NCBI GenBank assembly: GCA_036583965.1
Contig: JAZBQD010000015.1
Coordinates: 20,427,310 to 20,491,309 of the forward strand
Origin: Prunella strophiata
Lineage: Eukaryota > Chordata > Aves > Passeriformes > Prunellidae
Length of the DNA stretch: 64,000 bases
Direction: 5' to 3'
In this document: piece by piece, positions 1 to 10,610 of the stretch
Numbering within the stretch: the first letter of the stretch is position 1
Layout: every line of letters begins with the position of its first letter
Notes under the pieces: model-generated
The model's database searches: none
What the model was told of the DNA's origin: nothing
What the model saw: the letters and a program-made list of their open reading frames with translations, nothing else
Position numbers and translations under genes: made by a program

Positions 1-106
1 CAGCTGTGGAAGAGGACGGCCCGGGGTGGCTGGATGGGCCCCGGCAGGGCGCTCAGGAGCTCCCGTGCCTGGGCGCAGCCATTTCCCGTTCCTTGCCAAG
101 GCTCCG

Positions 107-232
107 CTCCCGGCTCCCGGCTCCCGGCTCCCGGCTCCCGGCTCCCGGCTCCCGGCTCCCGGCTCCCGGCTCCCGGCTCCCGGCTCCCGGCTCCCGGCTC
201 CCGGCTCCCGGCTCCCGGCTCCCGGCTCCCGG
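107..232. repeat. 7-bp tandem array (CTCCCGG)n, about 18 copies
   Basis: The heptamer CTCCCGG is repeated head to tail without visible interruption. The + strand is C-rich; the minus strand reads GGGAGCC repeatedly, which fits a G-quadruplex motif (G3 tracts with 4-base loops). Short open frames across it (PAPGSRL-type peptides) are by-products of the repeat and are not called as genes. Confidence 0.95.
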
Positions 233-320
233 CCGGCGCCCCGCGGCGCTCCTGAGGCGGAGCGAGCGGCGCCATGGCCGCGCCGGGCCCGCCGGCGGAG
301 CAAGGCCGCCATCTGGCGGT

Positions 321-1823
321 GACAGCGGGTCCGGGACAGCGGGTCCGGGACAGCGGGTCCGGGACAGCGGGTCCGGGACAGCGGGTCCGGGACAGCGGGT
401 CCGGGACAGCGGGTCCGGGACAGCGGGTCCGGGACAGCGGGTCCGGGACAGCGGGTCCGGGACAGCGGGTCCGGGACAGCGGGTCCGGGACAGCGGGTCC
501 GGGACAGCGGGTCCGGGACAGCGGGTCCGGGACAGCGGGTCCGGGACAGCGGGTCCGGGACAGCGGGTCCGGGACAGCGGGTCCGGGACAGCGGGTCCGG
601 GACAGCGGGTCCGGGACAGCGGGTCCGGGACAGCGGGTCCGGGACAGCGGGTCCGGGACAGCGGGTCCGGGACAGCGGGTCCGGGACAGCGGGTCCGGGA
701 CAGCGGGTCCGGGACAGCGGGTCCGGGACAGCGGGTCCGGGACAGCGGGTCCGGGACAGCGGGTCCGGGACAGCGGGTCCGGGACAGCGGGTCCGGGACA
801 GCGGGTCCGGGACAGCGGGTCCGGGACAGCGGGTCCGGGACAGCGGGTCCGGGACAGCGGGTCCGGGACAGCGGGTCCGGGACAGCGGGTCCGGGACAGC
901 GGGTCCGGGACAGCGGGTCCGGGACAGCGGGTCCGGGACAGCGGGTCCGGGACAGCGGGTCCGGGACAGCGGGTCCGGGACAGCGGGTCCGGGACAGCGG
1001 GTCCGGGACAGCGGGTCCGGGACAGCGGGTCCGGGACAGCGGGTCCGGGACAGCGGGTCCGGGACAGCGGGTCCGGGACAGCGGGTCCGGGACAGCGGGT
1101 CCGGGACAGCGGGTCCGGGACAGCGGGTCCGGGACAGCGGGTCCGGGACAGCGGGTCCGGGACAGCGGGTCCGGGACAGCGGGTCCGGGACAGCGGGTCC
1201 GGGACAGCGGGTCCGGGACAGCGGGTCCGGGACAGCGGGTCCGGGACAGCGGGTCCGGGACAGCGGGTCCGGGACAGCGGGTCCGGGACAGCGGGTCCGG
1301 GACAGCGGGTCCGGGACAGCGGGTCCGGGACAGCGGGTCCGGGACAGCGGGTCCGGGACAGCGGGTCCGGGACAGCGGGTCCGGGACAGCGGGTCCGGGA
1401 CAGCGGGTCCGGGACAGCGGGTCCGGGACAGCGGGTCCGGGACAGCGGGTCCGGGACAGCGGGTCCGGGACAGCGGGTCCGGGACAGCGGGTCCGGGACA
1501 GCGGGTCCGGGACAGCGGGTCCGGGACAGCGGGTCCGGGACAGCGGGTCCGGGACAGCGGGTCCGGGACAGCGGGTCCGGGACAGCGGGTCCGGGACAGC
1601 GGGTCCGGGACAGCGGGTCCGGGACAGCGGGTCCGGGACAGCGGGTCCGGGACAGCGGGTCCGGGACAGCGGGTCCGGGACAGCGGGTCCGGGACAGCGG
1701 GTCCGGGACAGCGGGTCCGGGACAGCGGGTCCGGGACAGCGGGTCCGGGACAGCGGGTCCGGGACAGCGGGTCCGGGACAGCGGGTCCGGGACAGCGGGT
1801 CCGGGACAGCGGGTCCGGGACAG
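321..1823. repeat. Perfect 14-bp minisatellite (GACAGCGGGTCCGG)n, about 107 copies
   Basis: The unit GACAGCGGGTCCGG repeats head to tail for about 1.5 kb with no variant unit that I can see. Each unit carries two G triplets on the + strand separated by 3 and 5 bases, so the whole array fits the four-tract G-quadruplex pattern. Each unit has two CpGs and the near-palindrome GTCC-G-GGAC. Because 14 is not a multiple of three, every + frame cycles through the same 14-residue peptide and none contains a stop. The minus strand is open too. The long open frames crossing it (6-1961 and 274-1902) are therefore explained by the repeat and are not evidence of a gene by themselves. Confidence 0.97.
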
Positions 1824-1892
1824 GCTCCGCAGGTCAGCGGGAGCGGCTGGGAACAAGGCAGGGATGAAACGCACGGGATCGGGGCGCCAGAG

Positions 1893-1906
1893 CGCCGGGT
1901 GAGTCA
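1893..1906 (+). other. Candidate splice donor after the 14-bp array
   Basis: The sequence GCCGG|GTGAGTCAGG matches the vertebrate 5' splice consensus well, with the cut at 1898/1899. It lies 75 bp beyond the array, before the base composition drops to AT-rich. A second, weaker donor-like CAG|GTCAGC lies near 1833. If transcribed rightward, this could end a first exon that includes the array. No matching acceptor or downstream coding exon was recognised. Confidence 0.3.
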
Positions 1907-2020
1907 GGGCCGGGCTGCGGGCCGCCTGCAGCCCTCCGTGAGGGGAGCGCCCCTCGCCTGAGGCGAGCGGGGCAGCTTTTACTTGACACAGAAATAGCTT
2001 CCCAGAAAATTTTGTAAGAG

Positions 2021-2025
<5 letters not shown>

Positions 2026-2055
<30 letters not shown>

Positions 2056-2072
2056 GGGGGGGGGGGGGGGGG
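2026..2072. repeat. Homopolymer pair: A27, GGA, G17
   Basis: A run of 27 A (2026-2052) is followed by GGA and a run of 17 G (2056-2072). It lies between the GC-rich block and the CR1 fragment. Long adjoining homopolymers like this are hard to sequence, so exact lengths are uncertain. Confidence 0.9.
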
Positions 2073-2186
2073 CGTTGGGAGGGAAATTTAAAAACCAGAA
2101 AGGCAGATCTACATCTGATGGGAAGAAAGGACTTTCTCTCTCTCTGCTGGCTCTGTAACAGCCAGATGCACTCTGGTGTTATTTCA

Positions 2187-2560
2187 CAGAATCACACAGT
2201 CAATTAGACTGGAAAAGGCCTCTGAGATCATCGAGTCCAACCTATGAGCAAACCACCACCGTGTCAGCTAGACCATGCACTGAGTACCGTGTCCAGTCCT
2301 TTCCTTAAACACCTCCAGGGACAGTGACCTCACCACCTCCCTGGGCAGCCCATTTCAATGCCTGATCACCCTTTCTATGAAGAAATTCCTCCTAATGTCC
2401 AACCTGAACCTCCCCTGGCAGCTTCAGGTGATGTTCTCTTGTGTGTTGCTGGTTGCCTGGGAGAAGAGGCCAATCCCCATCTGGCTATAACCTCTGTTCA
2501 AGGAATTGTAGAGCATGGTAAGGTTCCCCCTGAGCCTCCTCAGAGCTCGCAGGTACCAGT
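2187..2560 (-). mobile_element. CR1 LINE, 3'-end fragment
   Basis: Read on the + strand this is the reverse complement of the end of a bird CR1 element. It starts with the CAGAATCACACAG-type terminus and continues with blocks shared by CR1 copies: GAGATCATCGAGTCCAACC, then ACACCTCCAGGGACAGTGAC, then CCTCCCTGGGCAGCCCATTT, then CCTAATGTCCAACCTGAACC, then CTGGGAGAAGAGGCCAA. Similarity to CR1 as I remember it fades near 2555. CR1 is the dominant bird retrotransposon and most copies are 5'-truncated like this one. The 84-residue open frame inside it (2358-2612) is antisense to the element and not a gene. Confidence 0.88.
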
Positions 2561-3774
2561 GCAGAGAGAGGGCTGCTTCACCCCATTTCCCTGCCAAACT
2601 GCATTGCTTTGAAATTTCTCCTACCATTTGCCTGCCTCTGGCTGAAATTTTGAAATTTCAGCTCCTTTCAGCTTGAAATTTTCAGCTTGAAAAAATAGTT
2701 GTGCCAGGACCAGGACCAGTTAGGGGTGAAACACTTCTTTTTTGCCCATGTTAAAATCATGTACAGTCATTTTGTACCATCAAACACCACAAATTTGTGC
2801 AAACTTGAGTGAATCCCTACTTTGAGGCATGAATTTGGTAAGGAGCCAAAGGAATGTAACTTTAGCCTAAACTATTAAAATGTTAAAAGATGTAGAAAAT
2901 GTTCTTCACAGTAGGAAATTTTCAGACTTTGGCAGCTAAATTCCTTGGAGATGTATTAAATTCTAGCATAGGACCACCATGTATAAAGGCAACTTTCCCT
3001 TCCAGTGCTGCCTTTGGGTGCTGCAGGCTGCTGCTGTATGTTTGGGTGCCTTGAATCCCTCCATTTGGTGAGTGATGACTCACAGAAAGTGGCAGCTCAG
3101 TGCCATCAGCTCAGGGACTGTCACACCCTCTGCTCAAGCACAGGTGGGTGTCATACCATAGATGTTTCAGCTGTGACCCGTGTCAGCCATGCACCATGAC
3201 CCATACAGGTGTGGATATGAGGTCATGTGGTGGATTTGTTTTCCAGTTTGGTCTCTAGAAACCTGGGCAGTTAAACATTCACATGAAGTTAACATAAAGG
3301 TCACAAAGCCACATAAACCACTCCAAACCACAGAGGCTGGCTGTGCAGCCACCATTCCAGCCCTTGTGCATCAGCATTAAAGGCGTCTGAACCTCACACT
3401 TCTGGCTTTGGCTGGATGGGGTTCAGTCTCTGGTTTCCCCTCTATATCACAGTGATGGCATGTAAAGATCAGTGCTGTAGCAAGTCCATGTGAAACAAGA
3501 GACCAAGCCAGGGAGTGGTGCAGCTTAGTATTGTTCAGTGTCTGAGCATGAGGAGCTCAGGTGCAGCCAGACCTCAGTCCTGCCTTCCCTCAGCTCCCTA
3601 GGCCACATGTTTCCTCATAGGCTTATTCTTCATGGGCATGAGCAGGACAAATAGTTTCGTAGTCTCTGAGAGGTCAGATGTTTCTGAACCTAAGGTAGAC
3701 ATTAAGAACCCAGCATTTCTGCTGTTAAAAAAAGTGCATCTCCAAAATACGAGAGATCACTAATTAATACAAGC
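2561..3774. other. Intergenic; no gene seen
   Basis: Ordinary AT-rich non-coding sequence. Open frames are at most 66 residues and overlap on both strands without domain signals. Confidence 0.6.
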
Positions 3775-4240
3775 ATGCCTTTTCAGTTTGCAATGAGCTC
3801 TGCTACTGACAGCTCCGTGACCTGCAGGAGGACCAGGACGTTCAGCTTCTATCGGGTAAGCCAGCTTTCACCCCCCCCAGCACGCAGCAGTGCAATCCCA
3901 GCAGCGCGGGCCATCGCAGCCCCGCTCTCCCCGGAGCAGTCAGTCGGGCAGCAGCGGGCATTGGATTCCCCGCTCCCGGGCCGCCGCAGCTCTCCCTGCG
4001 CGGTCAGAGCCCATCCCCTGCCGGGGCTCGTTCCTGCCCTCCAGCCCCGCGCTCCGCGGGCCCGTGGCATTTGTATCCGCATCACACAGTTTCCGTCTGG
4101 CTGCACAGCAGGCAGTTCTCTGGAGCACAAACACCCGGCTTGTAGTTGACAGCACGCTGCTTTCCTGCACACAGCCGTGCTCTGCTGTCTCCAGCAAAAA
4201 CTGGCGAGAGACTCAAGCCATTAATTTTGAGGACGTGTGA
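3775..4240 (+). other. Small CpG islet with a possible exon
   Basis: About 3850-4090 is an isolated GC-rich, CpG-containing patch in AT-rich surroundings. Just before it, a pyrimidine-rich acceptor-like CCTTTTCAG (ending 3786) precedes a short open stretch. That stretch runs to an acceptable donor, TATCGG|GTAAGC, at about 3855. The open frame from 3775 continues to 4149 (124 codons), but the peptide matches no family I know. This could be a non-coding RNA exon, an alternative promoter or an enhancer. I would not call a protein here. Confidence 0.25.
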
Positions 4241-7200
4241 AAAAAAATTTTATCAGAAGAATCCTTCGCTTCTACATTTTGTTATATGCAGATAATTCTG
4301 AGTTTGGTTGGTTTGTTTGGGTTAATATATATTTTTGCTCTATTTTGGAGTTCACTCAAGATGTATGAATATCAGACATCATTGCTATAGCTCCAGTAGG
4401 GAAGCAGCTTATCTGGAGGGTCAGGGAAATCCCAACCTCTGGTTGCCCTGGTTTCTTTCAGTGAGGAGGGAATGCTGAGGCAGTGAAAATTACCAGCTCT
4501 TTGTCACTGGAAATCTCACACGTTTGGGAAGTGACTAAGCTGTGGTTTTGGGGAGACTGCCTTTTATGGATGAACAAGAAGAAAAGAATGCTCAGTTTGT
4601 GTGAAGTTAGAGATCAAAAATCTGAAAATGGTAGCAGAGCTCAGGAAAACTTCTGGAGTGGGTTGTCTGTAAGGGCCAGTAGGGTGGAGAGAAGGCACAG
4701 CAGATAGCAGAAACTTTGCTTGTGTAGGTTTGACTTCTTGGATTGATGTTTCCCATGAACACAGAAACAATTTCAAACTCTGAAACCCAAGTGTTTAGTA
4801 AACTGCAGATCTTCCTTTGTGTATCCAATTGTGATACATATGAGAATATTGCTTGTATTCCACCAGATTAAGTTGACTGTGGGAAGGCAGTCCAAATATG
4901 CTTCACAGGGTGTGTAATGAAGGTCTTGATAGTTCTATACCTAGAACAAACCAGAAAATGCTGTCAGTTTACCAGTTTCCTTTCGGACAAATTCATAAAA
5001 TCATGTTACCATGCAGTTCTCATGACAAATCAGTAACAGGCTGCAGAAAGACCTCTTGTGAGTTTCCATCTTGCCTATTCAATAGCACAAGAAATTTCTC
5101 TGGGAGCATCTGGTGGGAAGACCATTTCCACTGTAGCCTAAGATTACCTAGGCTACAAGGCTCCCACAAGAAACTGCTGCTCCAGGAGGTCCCACAGATC
5201 AGCTGTCTAAGCAGAGTCAGTCTTCCTGCTTTACTTCTGTTTGCATTGATTTTCAAGAGTGCTCATGTTTCTGCCAAGGCTAACTGGAAGGAAGGCCTGC
5301 AGGGCTTTAACCATCAGTTTGAACTGAATTTGTGCTGACTCTTGGACCCACAGGATATAATTTCTGGTCAGCTGTAACCTTTCCTGCATGCTGGCACATT
5401 AAGTGGTGGGTCTCTGCATTTCTGAGAACTGTAGGTTATAATTTCTAGCAAAATCAACCATTTCTTTCTACTTTTCTACTATTCTTCTGTTTTACCAAAT
5501 GAATCAATAAATGATTGGAGCTCCAATGTCAAGCATTACTGCACTTTACCTAGAAGCCTGAACTGGCAGCAGTGAGGACTTACCTTGTACTTCTGTTCTC
5601 ACCTTTGGCTTGTCCAAATGTAGTACCCCTGGGGCAGGAGCTAGCTTTTGCCTTGTGTTTGTCCCACACCCAAATGATCCTGCTCCTTAAACAACAGGGC
5701 TTCTGATTCTTTAGCACATTTTCATAGTCCTGTGGGAACCTTCAAGTCCTACTGGGGTAAGATGTGCCACATTGCCAAACAGTCTGCAGGCTATGTGGTG
5801 GCTAATTTATTGGCACAAAATTACAGGGTGACCCAGGCTGATCTGACCCATATCCTGCTACTGCATATCCATCCAGGAGGTATGGGGTGTTCCTTCCAAA
5901 ATTTTGATTTCCTGATTTGGCAGGATTCAGGTTTTTTTATAAAGTTACAAACTCTGTTGACAGGCTAAACCAAAATAAGGTCAAAGTATACAGAAATTAT
6001 AACTGGAAATAAAGGCTGGCAACTGAAATAAATACCAAATTTGACCTCTGATTTTTAATAAAAGCAAGACATTTAATTCTTCCTCAATTTCAATCAGGGC
6101 AGCTAGAAAGAACCAGAACAGCACATAACTCTGACTAGCCATGCACACACATAGGTAAGAGCCAGATACTAAGCAATGTTCATAGCCCAGTGGGATGGAA
6201 GCAGCCTTTAGCTGGGGTTTCAGGGTACTGCTACCATGTAAATTAGAAGCAGCTCCATTCTGTCTCCACCCTAAGTGATAAACAAGTCATGAAAGCTGTA
6301 AGGTTGAATTATGTCATTCTTGAGCACAGTAAGCTCCTTTTAGTGGGCTGAAATTTGTTCTACTAGCTTTAGAAGTTAGCATGCAGGTATTTCATGCTTT
6401 TGGCTAACAATGCATTTGTTGACTTCTCAGATGTCATGGAAGGGTCTGCTCTCTGTCTTCTCTGTCTGTGACAGCCATATAGGCTATGCCAAAAATACAG
6501 CCAAGACAAGCACTTTGCTCCAGATGTAAGCTGCCTCGATTGTAACTCCTGCACACTGTTAACAGGCTTCAGTAAGTTTGAAAACCAGCATAAAACACAG
6601 ATTTCTCTGAACTTAAAACTTTGCTGTTTTTACAGTGTGTTATGTTTCTGGGCAGTAAATCTTGATTAGATGCCAAGTTGGTAGGATATTCAATACCCCC
6701 CTATAAAATGTTTATAGTTGGGCGTGTATAGCTAAGTGGACCTTTCTGTTGCTAAGCGAACATGATAAAAGAATCCCTCATCTGAGAATCAGTCAGGCAG
6801 CTGCAGAGTGCAGAGAAATTCCTTCCAATAAACAGTGCAAGCATGAGAGAGCCATTCCTGTAAGGGCCTCAGGTCCACAGTTCTTCCCAGTATCTTCAGC
6901 ATTTCCTGGTGAATAGACCTGAGCTTTAATTTATTTCATAGTTTTAAATAACTGAACTGTGATTAAAGCTATGCACATCATTTGCTTTCATAAGTATAAA
7001 CCAGAAGCTTGATCCTGCCCTAACAAAGGCAGATCTGTAGTGGTTCTAATATCACAACCACAGCAGTAACTAAATGGCAGACATCAGATTATTTTTCATA
7101 AGTATGTGATTTTACAGTTTTTCAGAAGTATAAAATTTGCATGTACATTTGTAACTTATGTATGTGGCTCAGTTGCACAAAACAATGTGTCTTATACTAG

Positions 7201-7600
7201 GTAATGTATTTATGTGACACTATTACAACTATAGGGTTGTAGAACGTCAGCTTTACAAATACCCTGTCCTCATTCATATCTTATAAGGACATGCTAAAAC
7301 ATCTCCGTTGTGTAGTTTGCAAACATGCCAAACTAGTGTATAAAATATACTCCATGGTTAAATGATCTTACTGTTCCATGAGCAGGAACTATGTGATCAT
7401 CCTCACATTAAAATTAGCCTCTTTACACCACTTTTACATTCAAAAATATTTGCTTATTTATAGGAGCTGAAATAAGTTTTAGGGAGGCTTTTCAAAAGTT
7501 TCTTTGGTTTCCATTTGCTACCCATTATTGCAGAAAGCCTTTCTACAAGCTGAGCACCTTAGTAAGGAGACATGACAGAGCAGGCACACAGACGAGCCGA
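4241..7600. other. Intergenic; no gene seen
   Basis: AT-rich sequence. The longest open frame (4898-5338, 146 codons) has no recognisable domain and no clear splice or promoter context, so it is treated as chance. No repeat family was recognised by eye. Confidence 0.55.
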
Positions 7601-8009
7601 GTGAGCTCCTCCCACAGCTGCGGTGTCCGGCGGGGCAGGCCGAGCCTCCACCAGCCATTGCGAGCGCCCAGCTCTGGGTGTTTTTCAGTCTGGCTGCCCT
7701 CAGGAGTCCCAGCTGATGTTCAGCGCCTCAGGCCTTGCAGAAGCACGTCTGACTGAGGAGCAGATCCACAATGGCTGTGACCCCTGGCTGCATGGTGGCT
7801 GTGTCACTGCCATCCTGCAGCCTGTGTGCTGCTTACCAGAGGTCACCGATGACAGTGCATTTGGTCCTGTCACAGTCTCTTTTTATGTGTCTCAAACCCC
7901 CCATAGAGCACGGTACATTAAGCAATCAGCTAAGCAAATTGGACCCAGGAGTGCAGTGGAGCATACTGCAGAGAAAGGCAGCAAGCTGCTGGGAAAGCTG
8001 CATGAGTGA
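7601..8009 (+). other. Moderately GC-rich patch with a 128-codon open frame of unknown nature
   Basis: The stretch from about 7590 to 7730 has several CpGs (CCGGCGGGGC, GCGAGCGCCC) in otherwise AT-rich DNA. An open frame from GTG at 7623 to 8009 starts without an ATG. It encodes a low-hydrophobicity peptide with no family I recognise, and an overlapping frame at 7771-8130 is also open. The patch may be a diverged retroelement or a regulatory element. A real protein is unlikely. Confidence 0.15.
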
Positions 8010-9739
8010 CCTTACACAGCACTTGTCCTTTTGTGACTGGCTGAGGCCAGCAATGCTCTCAGGAGGACAGCTGCATACTCACTTCTGGGGCACTGGTGCC
8101 AAGCCACTGGAATTCTGCCACTGTAACTAATGAACTCCCTCAGGAACCTCTGAGTTAGGTTTAACATTTTGCAAAATGCTTTTATTCCCAAATGCACTGG
8201 TAAGGATGTCCAGCTGGTCTGGATGCACAAGACTTCACAGGACACACACTACACAGACAAAGGTTAATAAAGCTAAGATACAAACTTAAAACCTCATTTG
8301 TTCTTTGAATAGTTCACCAGATAATGTGATTTTCCACCAAATTAGCAGCAGATGAATTACCAGGGTTCTGCTGGCTTGTCTGACATGAAACCTGTTCTGC
8401 TTGAGGAAAGGAAGAACTTTCACACAAGGGTGCTAGAGAACATGCAGTTGGGGAGCACTGCTACTTTGCTGTTATTCAGACAGAAGAATGCCCATCTTCA
8501 GCACAAACTCCAATTCAGCCAGAACACTCACCCTAACAGGCTCTGCCAGGTTCCCCAAATACTGTCTGTAAGAACAATGGGTAAGTAGAGAACTGGGTGC
8601 ATTTAGTCTGCTGTGTGCTTTTAGAAAGTTCTTATGCTGCAGTTAGTACCTGGATGAGGTAAGTTGTGACAATCCATTTCCTTGGCACCCAACAGGCATT
8701 AATGCCCATGCAAAAGAATGTGTAGGTAGTTCTGCTCAGCTCCAAGCAAGCAAAAAACACTCTGCAAGCATAGGATGATGATAAAACCAAAGGGAGTTTT
8801 GATGTTGATTTTGACCAGCACAAAAGCACACAGTTTTCGTTAGAGACTCCACGGTGAAATTAAATTGTCCTCCTGGCACTCCTGTGGGTAAAATCATGTG
8901 TGTTTTAGCCTCTGCCTAAGCCTAAGGCTTTGACTACAGTTTCCCTTTATTCTCTGATACAACTCCTGCCCTTAGGTCCTTTGCCAGTAGCTTCCTTAGG
9001 TTTAATGTACCATCTTCAGCCTCACATTGGCAGGACTCCTCAGCTCTCTCTCAAAGTTCATCAATAGAGAGGATTATATATTTGTAAAACATTACAGTGC
9101 TTTAGTAAGTGAAGAAGTTAATGGCAGAAGGCAGTTTTGTATGTAATGCTATCTCTACATGATCATCGTTTATCTTTCCAGAGGGAACCTGCAGTATCTG
9201 TTGTAAATTCACACAACAAAGGAATACTTCCTTTCCTGCTCTGGCTACACCAGGAAATAAAGGGTGGCTGGCTGGAAAAAAGATAGAGATACAGGAATAA
9301 CCATAAGTGAAGTGGTCAAGAAGCTAACAGCATTTAGTGTGTGAGACAAGAAACAAACTCATCCACATCAAGAATTGATGTATAAAATACAGATTTTAAA
9401 GTTTAGAAGTCCTGCAACCTGACAGCAGAACAGTAAGCACCATACTCAAGATTACTAGAAACACAGAGATTATCTTGGCATAGAATTTTTATCAGTCTTT
9501 CAACACCCATGAGCAAGCCTTAGAACAATTTTTGAAGGAAAGAATAATTAAGACCTAAAGAAAAGTAAAAAATTACGTAGATTAAATGATTAGGGCAAAC
9601 TCAGCTGGTATCTCTCATTCATTTCCCAGGCATAACTTTTTTTACCTGGACGCTAAACTGTCAAGCTAACTTGCTAAGCCAGGCTGATTTGACCACTTAC
9701 AATGATTCTTGTCTTGGACAGGACAAATACCTTTAGAAC
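8010..9739. other. Intergenic; no gene seen
   Basis: AT-rich non-coding sequence with only short open frames (up to 78 codons). No repeat family was recognised. Confidence 0.55.
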
Positions 9740-10610
9740 TTAGTTATTCACTTATTGAAGTGAATAAGGAGCCAGCATGATTCAATGTGGGCAAGGAGTT
9801 TCTGAGTGGGAAGGAGAATAATATTGGCATTCCTCAAGGTGTTGTGCCTGATAATCTTAAATATTTTCATTTATTACTGTGGCATAGGTGAGAAAGTTCT
9901 GAAGTCTTGTCAGCATGAAAGAGGGATGGAATATTAAAAGCACTGCATACCACTGGTGCCTAAAGCAGTGCAAATAAGGTGGCATTTTTTTGGCAGAATA
10001 CAAGGCATATATGAAAGCAGGAGCTATTTGGAAGTTAGATGTCAAAAGCAAACAGTTAATTAGGCTTCTTTGTTAGTGATACAGAAAGAAAAGCACTTCT
10101 GGAAGTGCTTGAGAAAATTTGTCTGACGTTAATCTCCTGTGGGAGGTGTCCCATGCACTGAAAAGGTAGATATGAAACCTACTGTCCAGTCAGCTAAAGC
10201 TGTCTCAGATTAGTCTGACCCTCAGAAGAGTGTCTGCTCCAAAAAGGCCACCCATAGCTCTGAGAGGGCTGCAGCAAGGATGGAATGAGGGTAGTGGTTG
10301 ATCATATCATGACACTGATGGGATGGTTGTGAAAAAGGTAAACAGATACTTTTATATATCCAAAAAGGTTTTTCTAAAGCAGAGTACTGACTTATTCCCA
10401 GGCATATATAACCAGAACTCAGCACAGTTCAAGACACCTGTACTCAAGGAGGAACAACTCAAGACTGCACCATGGGCAGAAAAAGCTGCAACCATCAATG
10501 GGAGAATGAAAAATAATTTATCAACACTGCCTGAATGAACTGGGCTTGTTTCGTCTCACAGAGTGAAGGTTGAGGGGGCCTCTGTCACCTTTTTAAATGT
10601 ATCATAGCAA
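9740..10610 (+). mobile_element. Old CR1/L3-like LINE remnant (reverse-transcriptase region and end of ORF2)
   Basis: Two blocks resemble eroded CR1/L3 coding sequence in the same orientation. At about 9825-9895 the sequence (CATTCCTCAAGGTGTTGTGC and the TATTTTCATT after it) resembles the reverse-transcriptase segment that reads 'PQGSVLGP...NIF'. At about 10540-10605 a GGGCTTGTTTCGTCTCACAG block followed by GTTGAGGGGG recalls the 'GLFSLEKRRLRGD' end of ORF2. Stops and indels break all frames. The call rests on remembered consensus patterns, so an alignment to bird LINE libraries should decide it. Confidence 0.45.

Larger units (their letters stand above)
1..1975. promoter_or_regulatory. GC-rich, CpG-dense block; candidate CpG island with unidentified 5' exon
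   Basis: The first two kilobases are far richer in G, C and CpG than the AT-rich sequence that follows. They contain two tandem arrays (107-232 and 321-1823) flanking a non-repetitive CpG-rich core at about 233-320. The core has an ATG at 274 in a favourable context (GCCATGG). It also has a GCCGCCATCT motif at 305-314 resembling a YY1 site, which sits inside an inverted repeat (CCGCCA at 306-311, TGGCGG at 314-319). A strong splice donor (GG|GTGAGT) follows at 1898/1899. This is what an avian CpG-island promoter and first exon can look like, but no known protein or exon was recognised. It could equally be a minisatellite cluster with chance motifs. The left limit is cut by the window edge. 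Confidence 0.4.

Noticed and set aside
6..1961. 651- and 542-codon open frames across the 14-bp array
   Set aside because: The repeat lacks stops in every frame, so long frames are guaranteed. Flanking codons match no protein. At most this is a candidate exon.
1..2000. Telomeric or subtelomeric repeat
   Set aside because: No TTAGGG or CCCTAA units. The arrays have unrelated 7- and 14-bp units.
7623..8130. Protein gene from overlapping 128- and 119-codon frames
   Set aside because: The first frame begins with GTG rather than ATG, there are conflicting overlapping frames, and no domain is recognised.
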